Assembly (NCBI GenBank): GCA_015179125.1
Contig: WHVA01000259.1
Span: 62,001-126,000, forward strand
From: Gautieria morchelliformis
Lineage: Eukaryota > Basidiomycota > Agaricomycetes > Gomphales > Gomphaceae
Direction: 5' to 3'
Length of the DNA stretch: 64,000 nt
Below, piece after piece: positions 11,264-20,421 of this stretch (position 1 is the stretch's first letter; each line of letters begins with the position of its first letter). The notes beneath the pieces are model-generated. The model was not told the DNA's origin and did not search any database. It worked only from the letters and a program-made list of their open reading frames with translations. A program made the position numbers and the translations under genes.

Positions 11264-12223
11264 TCAATGAGCCAGGTTAGGCTTCGGTGCCCGGGTGATC
11301 CTGCTCACCTGTGGCCCCTTGTCCTCGTTCGTCGATCCGTCATCGTCGAACGAGACCTTGCCCGTGGGGATCACTTCGTTCCCCTTGCGGATCGTCCCTG
11401 GGCTGGAGAAGTCCAGGGTTATGCCGAATCTCCTTAGGAACGGTGTCCCTAAGATAGCGTCGTAATATTCGACGTTCGCTACGTCGAAATATTCGTCGTA
11501 TGTCTCACGACCAAATTTGATGGTCGTGTTCGTTCCATAGTTGATCGTGGAACGGCTGCCTATGCAGGCTAGCTGCAGCGCAATTGGCTGCTCCAGGGAG
11601 AATGTCTTCATCCCTGTAGCTCGCATGAATTCGGGGGATAGCAGTACCCCTTCGCTGCCGCTATCTAGCAGGCAGTGGGCTTTTACGCCGTTTATTTCCC
11701 AGTACCCCAATAGGGTACGGTTCTCACTGCGCGGGTGCGTTGGCTGTGTCCTGTGTTTGCTTCGGTGGTGATACACCAGCTCGGCCGCCTTGTCTGGCAT
11801 GACCAACGTGTGTGCCGCCATGACTTTCGTGGCGGTTTCGTCCTCCGGCGCGAATCTGATCGCGCTGGACCTGTAGGTGGTGTCTTCCACCTCCTCATCC
11901 CATTCATAGTATTGGGATGGCTCAGGGTCCCACTCTTCAGCGGGCGCGTCTCCGTTGTCCAGAGTGTCGTTGGGTTGGGGATCACCCTCCCCCTCTTCAT
12001 CAATTTGATGGAGAGAATTTTGACCGAGATCCGTCTCCGGATCTTCGGTCTCCTCTTCGTGCCTCGCGGCCACTGTCCTGATACTGGACTTAAGCCGGGG
12101 GCATTCCGCCCTCTTGTGGCCAGGTTGGCCGCATTCGAAGCACGTGGTGCTGCTTTGGCCACTGCTGGGCCGATCGTTAGGTCGGCCTGACGCCTTCGCC
12201 GGTGGGGCAGGTCGCAGGGACAA
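11264..12223 (-). pseudogene. Element B gag C-terminus and aspartic protease
   Basis: Zinc knuckle CFECGQPGHKRAEC at the N-terminal side, an acidic linker, then the retroviral-type protease with active site LLDSGSEGVLL and the family's conserved DAILGTPFLRRFGITLDF. The ORF stops before the RT begins in another frame. The protease would release Gag and Pol products in the virus-like particle. The motifs are intact but the flanking frame is broken, so the polyprotein is not producible from this copy. Confidence 0.85.
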
Positions 12224-12325
12224 CCCTGATGCTTGAGGCTGTTTAGCTTCAGCCGGGCGTCCAGCTTGTGCTGGGCATGGGGGCGGCAGCTGTTGTCCTG
12301 TTCCGCTTCTTGAGAACAGGCTGGC

Positions 12326-12876
12326 CTAGTCAGGCCCGTTTGTGTCAATGGCTTGCTCCCTGTGAGCCAGGCAGCGCTTGCCATTGCTGCTGCGCTTTCT
12401 GCGTGGCACATCCCCATGTTGTACCAGGATCTCGATCATCCGGGCTGTCTCGAAGAGTTGCTCTATTGAGCTGCTCTCGGCATTATAGCCCTTTTTGGGG
12501 ACTTCGTTGCGCAGCATTTCGCGCAGCGCCGACACGAACCGTCTCTGGAACGTGTAATCGTCTGGCGGCTGTATCATACGTGCCGCGTATTTCGTGAGCT
12601 TGTTCAGCATTTCCTGAACGGTTTTCATGCCCTGCATGACTGCGTCGAATTTATTCGATGCGTGATGGTATGTCAGTGTGTGCAGGAACCTTTTTTTGAA
12701 GGCCTTGCATCACAGTTTCCAGCATCCAGCTGCGGACCTGGCGATCGAAGCGTTCTACGTTTCGAAGGAACCACTCCTGGGCTTCGCCGGTGAGGCGAGT
12801 GCCCATGTAGCCGACCTGTATATCTATGCTGGTTGGCCCTAGGAGGCAATTCATTTTCAGCCATCCGTAGGATGGC
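12326..12876 (-). pseudogene. Element B gag, N-terminal part
   Basis: Two overlapping frames give a capsid-like Gag: GYMGTRLTGEAQEWFLRNVE (12854 side) and then FQRRFVSALREMLRNEVPKK. A frame change lies near 12640-12690. The upstream end is cut at 12876 by the LTR of element C. Confidence 0.75.
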
Positions 12877-13356
12877 TGTCAGGGGACACCCTGTTTTCCA
12901 TTTCCAGTTCCGACACCACACCCAGTTCCGACTCCATTTCCGACTCCGCTTCCGGTTCCGATTCCATCTCCGCATCCGCTTTCGGGAACGATTCCGCTTC
13001 TGGGAGAACTTCCACCAGTTCCGTTCGCCTTGCCAGTTCCACTCCAATTTCCGACTTCCGCCCCGGAACAGTGTCGGAAATCAAGCGACTCGCATAATAG
13101 GTGGCATCAAGGGTCGATCAAGGGTCAGGGGGATGCAGGGTTGATGGCGGGTGCCAAGCGTTGTCCCTGGCTGCGCAGCGTAGTATAATACGGGCTCGCT
13201 GACATTGGGGGTCCTTAGACTTTTCTCTTTGGATTTCCCCTTGTCAGGTGAGAACCCCCTCTCTTGTATGCTCTGTTCATTTATACATACTTTGGATTTC
13301 CCCTTGTCAGTTGTGTGGTAGTGTGATCTCCACGACTAGCCAGGGTTGCCCTTACA
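12877..13356 (+). repeat. 5' LTR of element C
   Basis: Starts TGTCAGGGGA and ends CCCTTACA. It contains TATAATA at 13184 and AGACTTTTCT at 13217. Most of the first 180 bp is built from TTCCG-containing units. Confidence 0.9.
13184..13226 (+). promoter_or_regulatory. Element C LTR promoter and predicted RNA 5' end
   Basis: TATAATA at 13184-13190, then AGACTTTTCT at 13217-13226, 33 bp downstream. The latter is complementary to the primer-binding site at 13359. Confidence 0.65.
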
Positions 13357-13358
13357 GC

Positions 13359-13368
13359 AGAAAAGTCT
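13359..13368 (+). other. Primer-binding site of element C (self-priming type)
   Basis: AGAAAAGTCT begins two bases (GC) after the LTR end and is the exact complement of AGACTTTTCT at the predicted transcript start. No tRNA-type TGG start is present. Confidence 0.7.
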
Positions 13369-13543
13369 CTCCCCTAGAGGACCGGCGGTCGTACTGCGCG
13401 TTGCATTCGCCATAGGTGCGTTCGGAATCGGAGACAGCGACTCGGAGATCGCAACCTCTTCCGCACATACAGCGTACGACAGCCCCTCTTCTTACGTCGA
13501 GCTCCCAACCCCGGAAATCCCGTCCCATATTTCTCCTTCCAAC

Positions 13544-14718
13544 ATGGATCCGGACGATCGTCTTCGGAATATGGAGGAGGAATTGACGCGGAACCGGATG
13601 AAGACCGACGCGATTGAAACAGCCTTACAAGCGATTTTGGCTAAGTTAGATATTCCACAAGGTGGTGGAAATAAAATGCTGGATGATCCGGATTTCGGAA
13701 AAGCGGAACTAGCGGAAAAGAGGATGTCCGCGAAGTTAGCAAAGGTCAAACCCGCAACTCCGGCGGACTTTGACGGAGATCGGGAGAAGGGACGCGCATT
13801 CTTCAACACATGCAGCATCTACTTCGCAATTGTCAGAGACCTCTTTCCGAACGACCAGGCTCGGATTCACTGGACGTTGTCCTTTTTCAAATCGGACCGC
13901 GCAGCCCGTTTTGCAAACAAGGTGATCCGACATGAAGCAAAGGGCAAGGGGAACTACTTCCGGGACTGGGACGCGTTCGAGAAAACATTTTCCGACCAGT
14001 TCTGCCCGAAAAACGAGCAGCTCACAGCCCTTACAAAGCTCGAGGGGACGAGCTGGTACCAGGCCAAAGATCCGGTCGATGACTACATCGATCGCTTCCA
14101 GGAGCTCATCGACCTTGCGGAATATGACGACGACAAGACGATCGTCATCAAATTCCGACGAGGACTTGACCCGACGCTCCAGAACCAAGTTGCGCTGCTT
14201 GGGGATGGAGCTCCGGATTTTGATGACCCGGAAGGGTGGTACCAAGCTGCGCAGAAGGTTTCTCGGAACAGGGAGGCAAATGAGGCCTTCGTGGAGACGA
14301 GTCGGAACACGACACGCAGTTCCGCTCGTCCTACTCAACCTGTGCCAAAACCCGGAAGCGCATTCATTCCCACACGGAAATTATTTCCGATGCTGCTCCG
14401 CCTGCTCCTATTAGGAACCATAGCCCTCCTCCCTCGAAGAGTGGCCCTGCCCCGATGGATGTTGACCGCATGCGCGGAAAAGGCCACGGAACTATCACCT
14501 GCTTCCGCTGCCGACAACCAGGCCACTACGCTCGCGAGTGCCCCCAAGCCTTTGATATCCGGCTTATGACCACAGAGGAGAAACTCGAGATCCTTCCAGA
14601 GTTCCTCGCGCTTGCAGACATAAACGGAGTGCCCACTGCGGAAGAGCTTTCCGAAAATGCGGAACATGGTCTACCGGAAGCGGAAGATGCGTCGGATTTT
14701 GTGACACGCAGCGGGTGA
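13544..14718 (+). pseudogene. Element C gag, one frameshift
   Basis: First ATG of the frame is 13544 (MDPDDRLRNMEEELTRNRMK), a coiled N-terminus, followed by a capsid domain (ADFDGDREKGRAFFNTCSIY, DWDAFEKTFSDQF) in one frame to about 14375. The zinc knuckle CFRCRQPGHYAREC (ORF from 14455) lies in the -1 frame, so a single-base change near 14375 breaks the protein. The gag frame ends at TGA 14716-14718, overlapping pol. Confidence 0.85.
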
Positions 14719-14736
14719 GATGTGTGCCCCTGCTGC
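14694..14736 (+). promoter_or_regulatory. Candidate -1 ribosomal frameshift site of element C
   Basis: In the zinc-knuckle frame the codons read TCG GAT TTT GTG, giving the heptamer G GAT TTT in the correct phase. After a 7-nt spacer a stem can form between GCAGCGGG (14708-14715) and CCC/GCTGC (14727-14736) with a two-base bulge; the gag UGA lies in the loop. Pol is open in the -1 frame through the site. GGAUUUU is a slip sequence known from plant RNA viruses such as red clover necrotic mosaic virus. Confidence 0.5.
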
Positions 14737-17700
14737 CTGTACATAACCGGTTTGCCTGTCTTGAAGTAGAGAATGAAAAGCCCCCACTCCCCTCACTTCG
14801 TACAGACCCACCGGATAAAGTCACACAAAAACCAAATCTGACACCCCATCCATCCCGCATCCGCCCTTGGGAGAGACGCCTTCCGAAGCGCTATGTTGTT
14901 GCTGCCACCCCTGGCCCCAAGTCACTAGTCATTAAGGTGGAGATCCAGACGACAGATACGGCGGAAGTCAAATCCGGACCCGCCCTTGTCGATTGCGGGG
15001 CCACTGGTCAGTTTATGGACCGGGACTATGTGGAACGGAACCGACTGACCACGCGGAAGTTGCAACGTGCAATCCCGGTGTTCAATGTGGATGGAAGCCC
15101 CAATGAGGCAGGGTCCATCACGGAGATAGTAGACACAATTCTCCGCTACGATGGACACTCAGAACGCACTTCCTTTGCAGTCACCAGCCTGGGGAAGCAG
15201 GACATCATCCTCGGGTTTACCTGGCTTCAGGAGCACAACCCGGAGATCAATTGGCAGACTCGGAAGGTACTGATGAGTCGATGTCCAGCCAAGTGTCACA
15301 TGTGCAGGTCGGAACTGCGGAAGGAGCGCCAGGAGCAGCGGAAGACCGAACGGCTCATACAGACATGTCGTTCTGGCCCCCATCCACTGCTTGCAGAAGA
15401 AGACTCGGAAGCGGAATTTGAACCGGATCCCACTTCCGATTCCGATTCCGATTCCGACGTCATCCGACTCGGCCCGGAAGACATTCTGGCGGAAGGGGAG
15501 CGCTTGCTGTACGTAAACCTTCCGCCGGAAGCGGAACACATCCGCGCCACCGGAAATATTTCGCAACGCCTTGCTGAAGCCTCCAAGAGGCATGATAGAG
15601 TAGAGGCGGAAATTCCGGAGTACCTGCGAGAGTTCGAGGACGTCTTTTCCAAGGAGTCGTTTGATACCCTGCCTCCACGGAAGCTGTGGGACCACGCCAT
15701 CGAGTTGGAGCCTGGGTCAAAGCCCACCAACTGCAAGGTCTACCCGCTGTCACCCAAGGAGCAGGTAGAGCTCGATGCGTTCCTTGCGGAAAACCTCCGT
15801 ACAGGGAGGATCCGCCCCTCCAAGTCACCCATGGCATCTCCGGTGTTCTTCATCAAGAAGAAGGATGGCTCGCTCAGACTTGTGCAGGACTACCGGGCCT
15901 TGAATGCGATCACGATCAAGAACCGGTACCCCATTCCACTCATTTCCGAACTGATCACACAACTCCGCGGGGCGAGGTACTTCACTAAGCTGGATGTCCG
16001 CTGGGGCTTCAACAATGTCCGGATCCGGGAGGGAGACGAGTGGAAGGCCGCATTCCGCACCAATCGAGGACTCTTTGAGCCACAGGTCATGTTCTTTGGC
16101 CTCACCAACAGTCCCGCCACATTCCAGACGATGATGAATGACATTTTCCGTGACATGATAGCAGAAGGGGTTGTCTGCGTCTACCTCGATGACATCCTCA
16201 TTTTCACGAAAACAATGTCCGAACATCGGGAAGTCGTGCGGAGAGTGCTGGAACGGCTCCGGGAGTACAACCTGTGTCTCAAGCCGGAAAAGTGCGAATT
16301 TGAGCGGACGCGGATAGAGTATCTTGGGGTGATTGTGTCGGAAGGAAAGGTGGAAATGGACCCAGTCAAAGTTTCCGGTGTATCGGATTGGCCCGTGCCG
16401 CGAAACAAGAAGGAGGTCCAGTCCTTCATTGGGTTTGTCAATTTCTACCGGCGGTTCATCAAGGACTTCTCCTGCCACGCCCGTGCCCTCTTCGACCTCA
16501 CCAAGAAGGAGGTTGGATGGCGGTGGGGAGAGCCGGAACAGACTTCCTTTGACAAACTCAAGGAGCTGATCACTTCCGCCCCGGTCCTGATCTTTCCCGA
16601 CGACTCTCGCCCTTATCGAGTCGAGGCGGATTCTTCCGACGCAGCTACCGGAGCGGTCTTGTCACAGCAGTCATCGGAAGATGGTGGGGGGTGGCATCCG
16701 ATTGCCTTCTTCTCTAAGAGCCTTAGTCCGGTCGAGCGGAACTATGAGATCCATGACAAGGAGATGCTGGCAATCATCCGAGCGCTGGAGGAGTGGCGAC
16801 ACTTCCTCGAGGGTGCTCTATGCCCTTTTGAGATCTGGACAGACCACAAGAACCTCGAGTATTTCCGCACGGCTAAGAAGCTGAACCGACGACAAGCACG
16901 GTGGTCCCTACACCTGTCCCGGTTTGACTTCATGCTCCACCACCGCCCCGGCCGCACCATGGGCAAGCCCGATGCCCTATCCCGCCGCGCGGATCACGGA
17001 AGCGGAAGTGGAGACAACGCGGATATGACACTGCTCCGCCCAAGTCTCTTTGCAATCCGTGCCCTAGAAGGAGTAACTGCAGTTGGGGCGGAAGCGGAAA
17101 TGCTCCGGGATATCCGGAGGCAGTACCGGAATGGAGAGAAGGAGGAGTCGGTGGTGAAGGCAGTGGAGGAACTCCGGAAGGGGCACTCACGGTCTGTACG
17201 GGCAGCGGAATGGTCGGAACGTGATGGACTGCTCCACTTCAGAGGCAAGGTCTATGTTCCGGGTGGGGCGGACCTCCGCCGTCGCATCGTGTCCCAGCAC
17301 CATGACACACGGGTCGCTGGGCATGCTGGCAGGTGGAAGACGCTGGAGTTAGTGGCTCGGAATTACTGGTGGCCTCAGATGTCCCGCTACATCGGACAGT
17401 ACGTGAAGACGTGTGACCTTTGTCTCCGAACCAAAGCGCAACGACGTCCGCCCGTCGGAGAACTTGTTCCGCTCCCGATTCCCGAATCCCGCTGGGACAC
17501 CATCAGTGTCGACTTCATCGTTGAACTCCCAGAGTCTCATGGCTACGACGCGATCATGAACGTCGTGGATTCGGTGAGCAAGGTGTCCCACTTCATTCCG
17601 ACGCACACGACGATCACAGCCCTCGGAGCGGCCCGCCTGTTCCTTGCACATGTCTGGAAGTTGCATGGGCTCCCGAAGCAAGTCGTTTCCGACCGAGGTC

Positions 17701-18926
17701 CGCAGTTTGTCGCGGAACTGACTCGGGAGCTCTACCGCCTGCTCGGCATAAAGCTGGCTACCACCACAGCGTACCATCCGCAGGGTGACGGACAGACGGA
17801 ACGGGTCAATCAGGAGTTGGAGCAATATCTCCGCCTCTTTGTCAATGAGAGGCAGGATGACTGGGATGAGTTACTTCCGCTGGCGGAATTCCAATACAAC
17901 AACCATGTCCATTCCGCCACGCAACAGACTCCCTTCATGCTTGACTCCGGACGACACCCGCGGATGGGCTTCGAACCACGCCAGGCTGACTCCCGACTCG
18001 AGACGGTCAATGAGTTCCGAGACCGCATGGACTCCACCCTTTCGGAAGCCAAGTCGGCCCTTGCGAAGGCCAAGGATGACATGGCAAGGTACTACAACCG
18101 ACGCCGGGTTCCTGCCCCAGAGTACCAAGTTGGAGACAAGGTGTACCTAGATGCAAGTGACATCCGCACCACACGCCCTTCGCAGAAGCTTGCCCACCGC
18201 TACCTTGGGCCCTTCACAGTGACGCGGAGGGTTGGACGGAATGCATACCGCCTCCGACTTCCGATGTCCATGTCCCGCCTCCACCCCGTCTTCAACGTGG
18301 TGAAGTTACTCCCTATGCTTGAGGACCCAATTCCACGTCGGAAGGCTCATCCGCCACCTCCGCCAGAAATTGTAGATGGGGAAGAGCACTACGTGGTAGA
18401 ACGGATCCTGGACAGCCGGTTTGTGCGAGGACGACTCCAATTCCTCGTGAAATGGGAAGGGTATGGGTACGAGGAGAATTCGTGGGTCCCGGAGCAAGAT
18501 GTTTCCGCTCCTGACAAACTCCGGGAGTTCTACAGGACACATCCAGGTGCCCCTCGCCGAATCCGCTCGCTGGCATTTCAATCCCTTGTGTCCCGTGCTT
18601 CGAGGACGCAGCACGCTAGAGGGGGGGTGATGTCAGGGGACACCCTGTTTTCCATTCCCAGTTCCGACTCCATTTCCGACTCCGCTTCCGGTTCCGATTC
18701 CATCTCCGCATCCGCTTTCGGGAACGATTCCGCTTCTGGGAGAACTTCCACCAGTTCCGTTCGCCTTGCCAGTTCCACTCCAATTTCCGACTTCCGCCCC
18801 GGAACAGTGTCGGAAATCAAGCGACTGGCATCAAGGGTCGATCAAGGGTCAGGGGGATGCAGGGTTGATGGCGGGTGCCAAGCGTTGTCCCTGGTTGCGC
18901 AGCGTAGTATAATACGGGCTCGCTGA
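14697..18926 (+). CDS. Element C pol: protease, RT, RNase H, integrase, chromodomain
   Basis: A single open frame of about 1,400 codons, entered from gag by -1 frameshift; the first in-frame codon usable as a start is only a GTG at 14715. Order: protease (ALVDCGATGQFMD), RT (ALNAITIKNRYPIP, VYLDDILIF), RNase H (VEADSSDAATGAVLSQ, WTDHKNLEYF), integrase H2C2 (HHDTRVAGHAGRWKTLEL..CDLC) and DDE core (SVDFIVELPES, VSDRGPQFVAE, YHPQGDGQTERVN), then a chromodomain (VVERILDSRF..LVKWEGYGYEENSWVPE). The chromodomain probably directs integration to modified chromatin. The ORF runs through the polypurine tract and about 290 bp into the 3' LTR, adding a Ser/Asp-rich tail. All catalytic residues I could check are present, so pol looks functional. 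Confidence 0.92.
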   Translation, partial: FCDTQRVRCVPLLPVHNRFACLEVENEKPPLPSLRTDPPDKVTQKPNLTPHPSRIRPWERRLPKRYVVAATPGPKSLVIKVEIQTTDTAEVKSGPALVDCGATGQFMDRDYVERNRLTTRKLQRAIPVFNVDGSPNEAGSITEIVDTILRYDGHSERTSFAVTSLGKQDIILGFTWLQEHNPEINWQTRKVLMSRCPAKCHMCRSELRKERQEQRKTERLIQTCRSGPHPLLAEEDSEAEFEPDPTSDSDSDSDVIRLGPEDILAEGERLLYVNLPPEAEHIRATGNISQRLAEASKRHDRVEAEIPEYLREFEDVFSKESFDTLPPRKLWDHAIELEPGSKPTNCKVYPLSPKEQVELDAFLAENLRTGRIRPSKSPMASPVFFIKKKDGSLRLVQDYRALNAITIKNRYPIPLISELITQLRGARYFTKLDVRWGFNNVRIREGDEWKAAFRTNRGLFEPQVMFFGLTNSPATFQTMMNDIFRDMIAEGVVCVYLDDILIFTKTMSEHREVVRRVLERLREYNLCLKPEKCEFERTRIEYLGVIVSEGKVEMDPVKVSGVSDWPVPRNKKEVQSFIGFVNFYRRFIKDFSCHARALFDLTKKEVGWRWGEPEQTSFDKLKELITSAPVLIFPDDSRPYRVEADSSDAATGAVLSQQSSEDGGGWHPIAFFSKSLSPVERNYEIHDKEMLAIIRALEEWRHFLEGALCPFEIWTDHKNLEYFRTAKKLNRRQARWSLHLSRFDFMLHHRPGRTMGKPDALSRRADHGSGSGDNADMTLLRPSLFAIRALEGVTAVGAEAEMLRDIRRQYRNGEKEESVVKAVEELRKGHSRSVRAAEWSERDGLLHFRGKVYVPGGADLRRRIVSQHHDTRVAGHAGRWKTLELVARNYWWPQMSRYIGQYVKTCDLCLRTKAQRRPPVGELVPLPIPESRWDTISVDFIVELPESHGYDAIMNVVDSVSKVSHFIPTHTTITALGAARLFLAHVWKLHGLPKQVVSDRGPQFVAELTRELYRLLGIKLATTTAYHPQGDGQTERVNQELEQYLRLFVNERQDDWDELLPLAEFQYNNHVHSATQQTPFMLDSGRHPRMGFEPRQADSRLETVNEFRDRMDSTLSEAKSALAKAKDDMARYYNRRRVPAPEYQVGDKVYLDASDIRTTRPSQKLAHRYLGPFTVTRRVGRNAYRLRLPMSMSRLHPVFNVVKLLPMLEDPIPRRKAHPPPPPEIVDGEEHYVVERILDSRFVRGRLQFLVKWEGYGYEENSWVPEQDVSAPDKLREFYRTHPGAPRRIRSLAFQSLVSRASRTQHARGGVMSGDTLFSIPSSDSISDSASGSDSISASAFGNDSASGRTSTSSVRLASSTPISDFRPGTVSEIKRLASRVDQGSGGCRVDGGCQALSLVAQRSIIRAR
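18618..18630 (+). other. Polypurine tract of element C
   Basis: AGAGGGGGGGTGA lies directly before the TG of the 3' LTR and would prime plus-strand synthesis. It is also read as pol codons. Confidence 0.75.
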
Positions 18927-19080
18927 CATTGGGGGTCCTTAGACTTTTCTCTTTGGATTTCCCCTTGTCAGGTGAGAAACCCCTCTCTTGTATGCTCTGT
19001 TCATTTATACATACTTTGGATTTCCCCTTGTCAGTTGTGTGGTAGTGTGATCTCCACGACTAGCCAGGGTTGCCCTTACA
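18631..19080 (+). repeat. 3' LTR of element C
   Basis: 450 bp, TGTCAGGGGA to CCCTTACA, with TATAATA and AGACTTTTCT conserved. Its last base is four bases from the stop codon of the neighbouring host gene. Confidence 0.9.
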
Positions 19081-19084
19081 GCAA

Positions 19085-19842
19085 TCAGATATAGGTAAAG
19101 TTAGACGCACCCCACAAGTTGTCGATAGCACTACCTACTATGATTTCCTTTTCTGTATCTTCGGTCTCTACCAGACCAGCACCAGTCTCACCAAGCAGTG
19201 TCTTTTCAGACATATAAGATTTCTTGATCCTAAATCAAGATATTAGTTTACAACGGCTACCTGAACAGAAGAACTTACGCATTGACACGGTTTTTAACTA
19301 CATTCCCCATCTGTACCAATGATGCATCTTTCCAGCGGCCTGAGTGATGAGGGATAAGGACTCGTAATGCAAGGGAGCGATGATGATCAGCAACAGTCTT
19401 CGCACTGCTCTTGTTCTTGCTCTCGGCACCCTTGTCCATACTGAATGCTGCTCGCATGACTGGGTCATCTTCAAGGACTGTTAGGAGCATGTCTGTGAGA
19501 TCATGCTCCTTAGCCCAGCTGGTGGCAACGTTAGTAACAGCACTTCATTACAGAAGATCGCACTCACGGCACTGGGGGGATCGAGGCTTCATCTCCCCTG
19601 AGTTTCTTGCCCTCCGCCTTATGTCCCAGCTTAACAAGGGCAGGTTTTGCTTCGGGTTCTTCGATATCGTCATTGGTCATAGCAGCGGCCTTCGCACTGG
19701 GCTTATGAGGCCTTTTGTTCACGGAGGAGTCAGCTTTTTTTACCTTAGCTGCATGGAGCAGAGCTTCCAGCTGTGGAACAGAAAGGGTGTCTATCGTAGC
19801 TGTTGTGACAGGTTCAGCACGTTTGCGCTTCCTGGGACTCAT
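19085..19842 (-). CDS. Small three-exon host gene, conserved-type hypothetical protein
   Basis: Proposed exons on the minus strand: 19842-19568, 19518-19279 and 19229-19085, with two 49-bp GT-AG introns (the first has branch-like CTAAC). They join into one frame of 219 residues. The N-terminal half is basic and low-complexity (MSPRKRKRAEPV, nuclear-signal-like), with KKADSSVNKRPHKPSAKAAA. The C-terminal half reads WAKEHDLTDMLLTVLEDDP, ADHHRSLALRVLIPHHSGRW and VVKNRVNAIKK. This pattern recalls short basidiomycete proteins of unknown function; I assign none. The 3' LTR of C ends four bases past the stop and the LTR of D starts 240 bp upstream of the ATG, so both ends of the gene touch retroelements. 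The last residues may have been altered by the LTR insertion. Confidence 0.65.
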
Positions 19843-20081
19843 ATCTCGGAAGGCGATGCGATGATGTGGCAGCTCAGAAGGTGTAGCAGATGGCGACAGC
19901 CTTTGGAGCTCTGCTAGGTGTGCCGGCCAAAATCCAAATCCAAAATGAGGCGACTTTTCCAAATCGCCTCCAGAGGCGCTTTGGGAATTTGGGTTGGTTT
20001 TGGGCACGAAACGCCTTCTCAAATCCCCATCAAAACCACTCCAAATCCCCATCAAAACCGCTACTGTGATAGGCCCTATTG
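19843..20081 (-). promoter_or_regulatory. Upstream region of the small host gene
   Basis: 240 bp between the gene's ATG and the LTR of element D. It holds AAATCC-type repeats (CAAATCCCCATCAAAACC occurs twice) but no clear TATA box. All promoter function here is inferred from position. Confidence 0.35.
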
Positions 20082-20317
20082 TGTAAGGACCCGGGCTAGC
20101 TTACTAACGCCGAGCCCTTACAGACTCCAACCGACTAAAGATAGAACTAGAAAAACATATAAGATCAGACATATTTCATGTATATAATTTTCGAGACTCT
20201 TAGCACCCACCTATTGAAGGTTGATTCAGACTGGTTACAAAGAGTGCAATACCTCTTAAGAACTCGGTCTTCTCAGTCTGTCGCTAAATCTTTGAGCTCT
20301 GACTCACTTCCTTTACA
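20082..20317 (+). repeat. 5' LTR of element D
   Basis: 236 bp, TGTAAGGACC to CCTTTACA, with CATATAAG and TATATAAT as possible TATA boxes. The sequence that follows (TTTTTTAACCTACTC) has no complement in the LTR, so unlike A, C and E this element does not show the self-priming layout. Confidence 0.9.
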
Positions 20318-20421
20318 TTTTTTAACCTACTCACCGTCAACATCGAACTCGACACGGACTGATCACCCGCTGTTGAGTACCCAAAATCCAATTTTTTTTC
20401 TAACAACTCGAACATAGGAAC

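Larger units (their letters stand above)
7937..12876 (-). mobile_element. Ty3/gypsy element B, internal region (decayed)
   Basis: Reading right to left on the minus strand: gag, zinc knuckle, protease, reverse transcriptase, RNase H, integrase, then the extra ORF. Several frame breaks interrupt it. Its gag N-terminus runs directly into the 5' LTR of element C at 12877, so the 5' LTR and leader of B are lost. RT and integrase wording groups it with element D and not with A, C or E. Confidence 0.9.
12877..19080 (+). mobile_element. Ty3/gypsy chromovirus, element C
   Basis: Two LTRs (480 and 450 bp) flank gag and pol in one orientation. The LTRs differ by few substitutions plus indels of about 24 and 12 bp. 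The 5-bp flanks do not match (ATGGC before, GCAAT after), so the two ends probably derive from different insertions joined by recombination. Pol is open for 4.2 kb; gag has one frameshift. Confidence 0.92.

Noticed and set aside
20318-20340. Self-priming site for element D
   Set aside because: The sequence after the 5' LTR has no complement in the LTR, so the pattern seen in A, C and E is absent.
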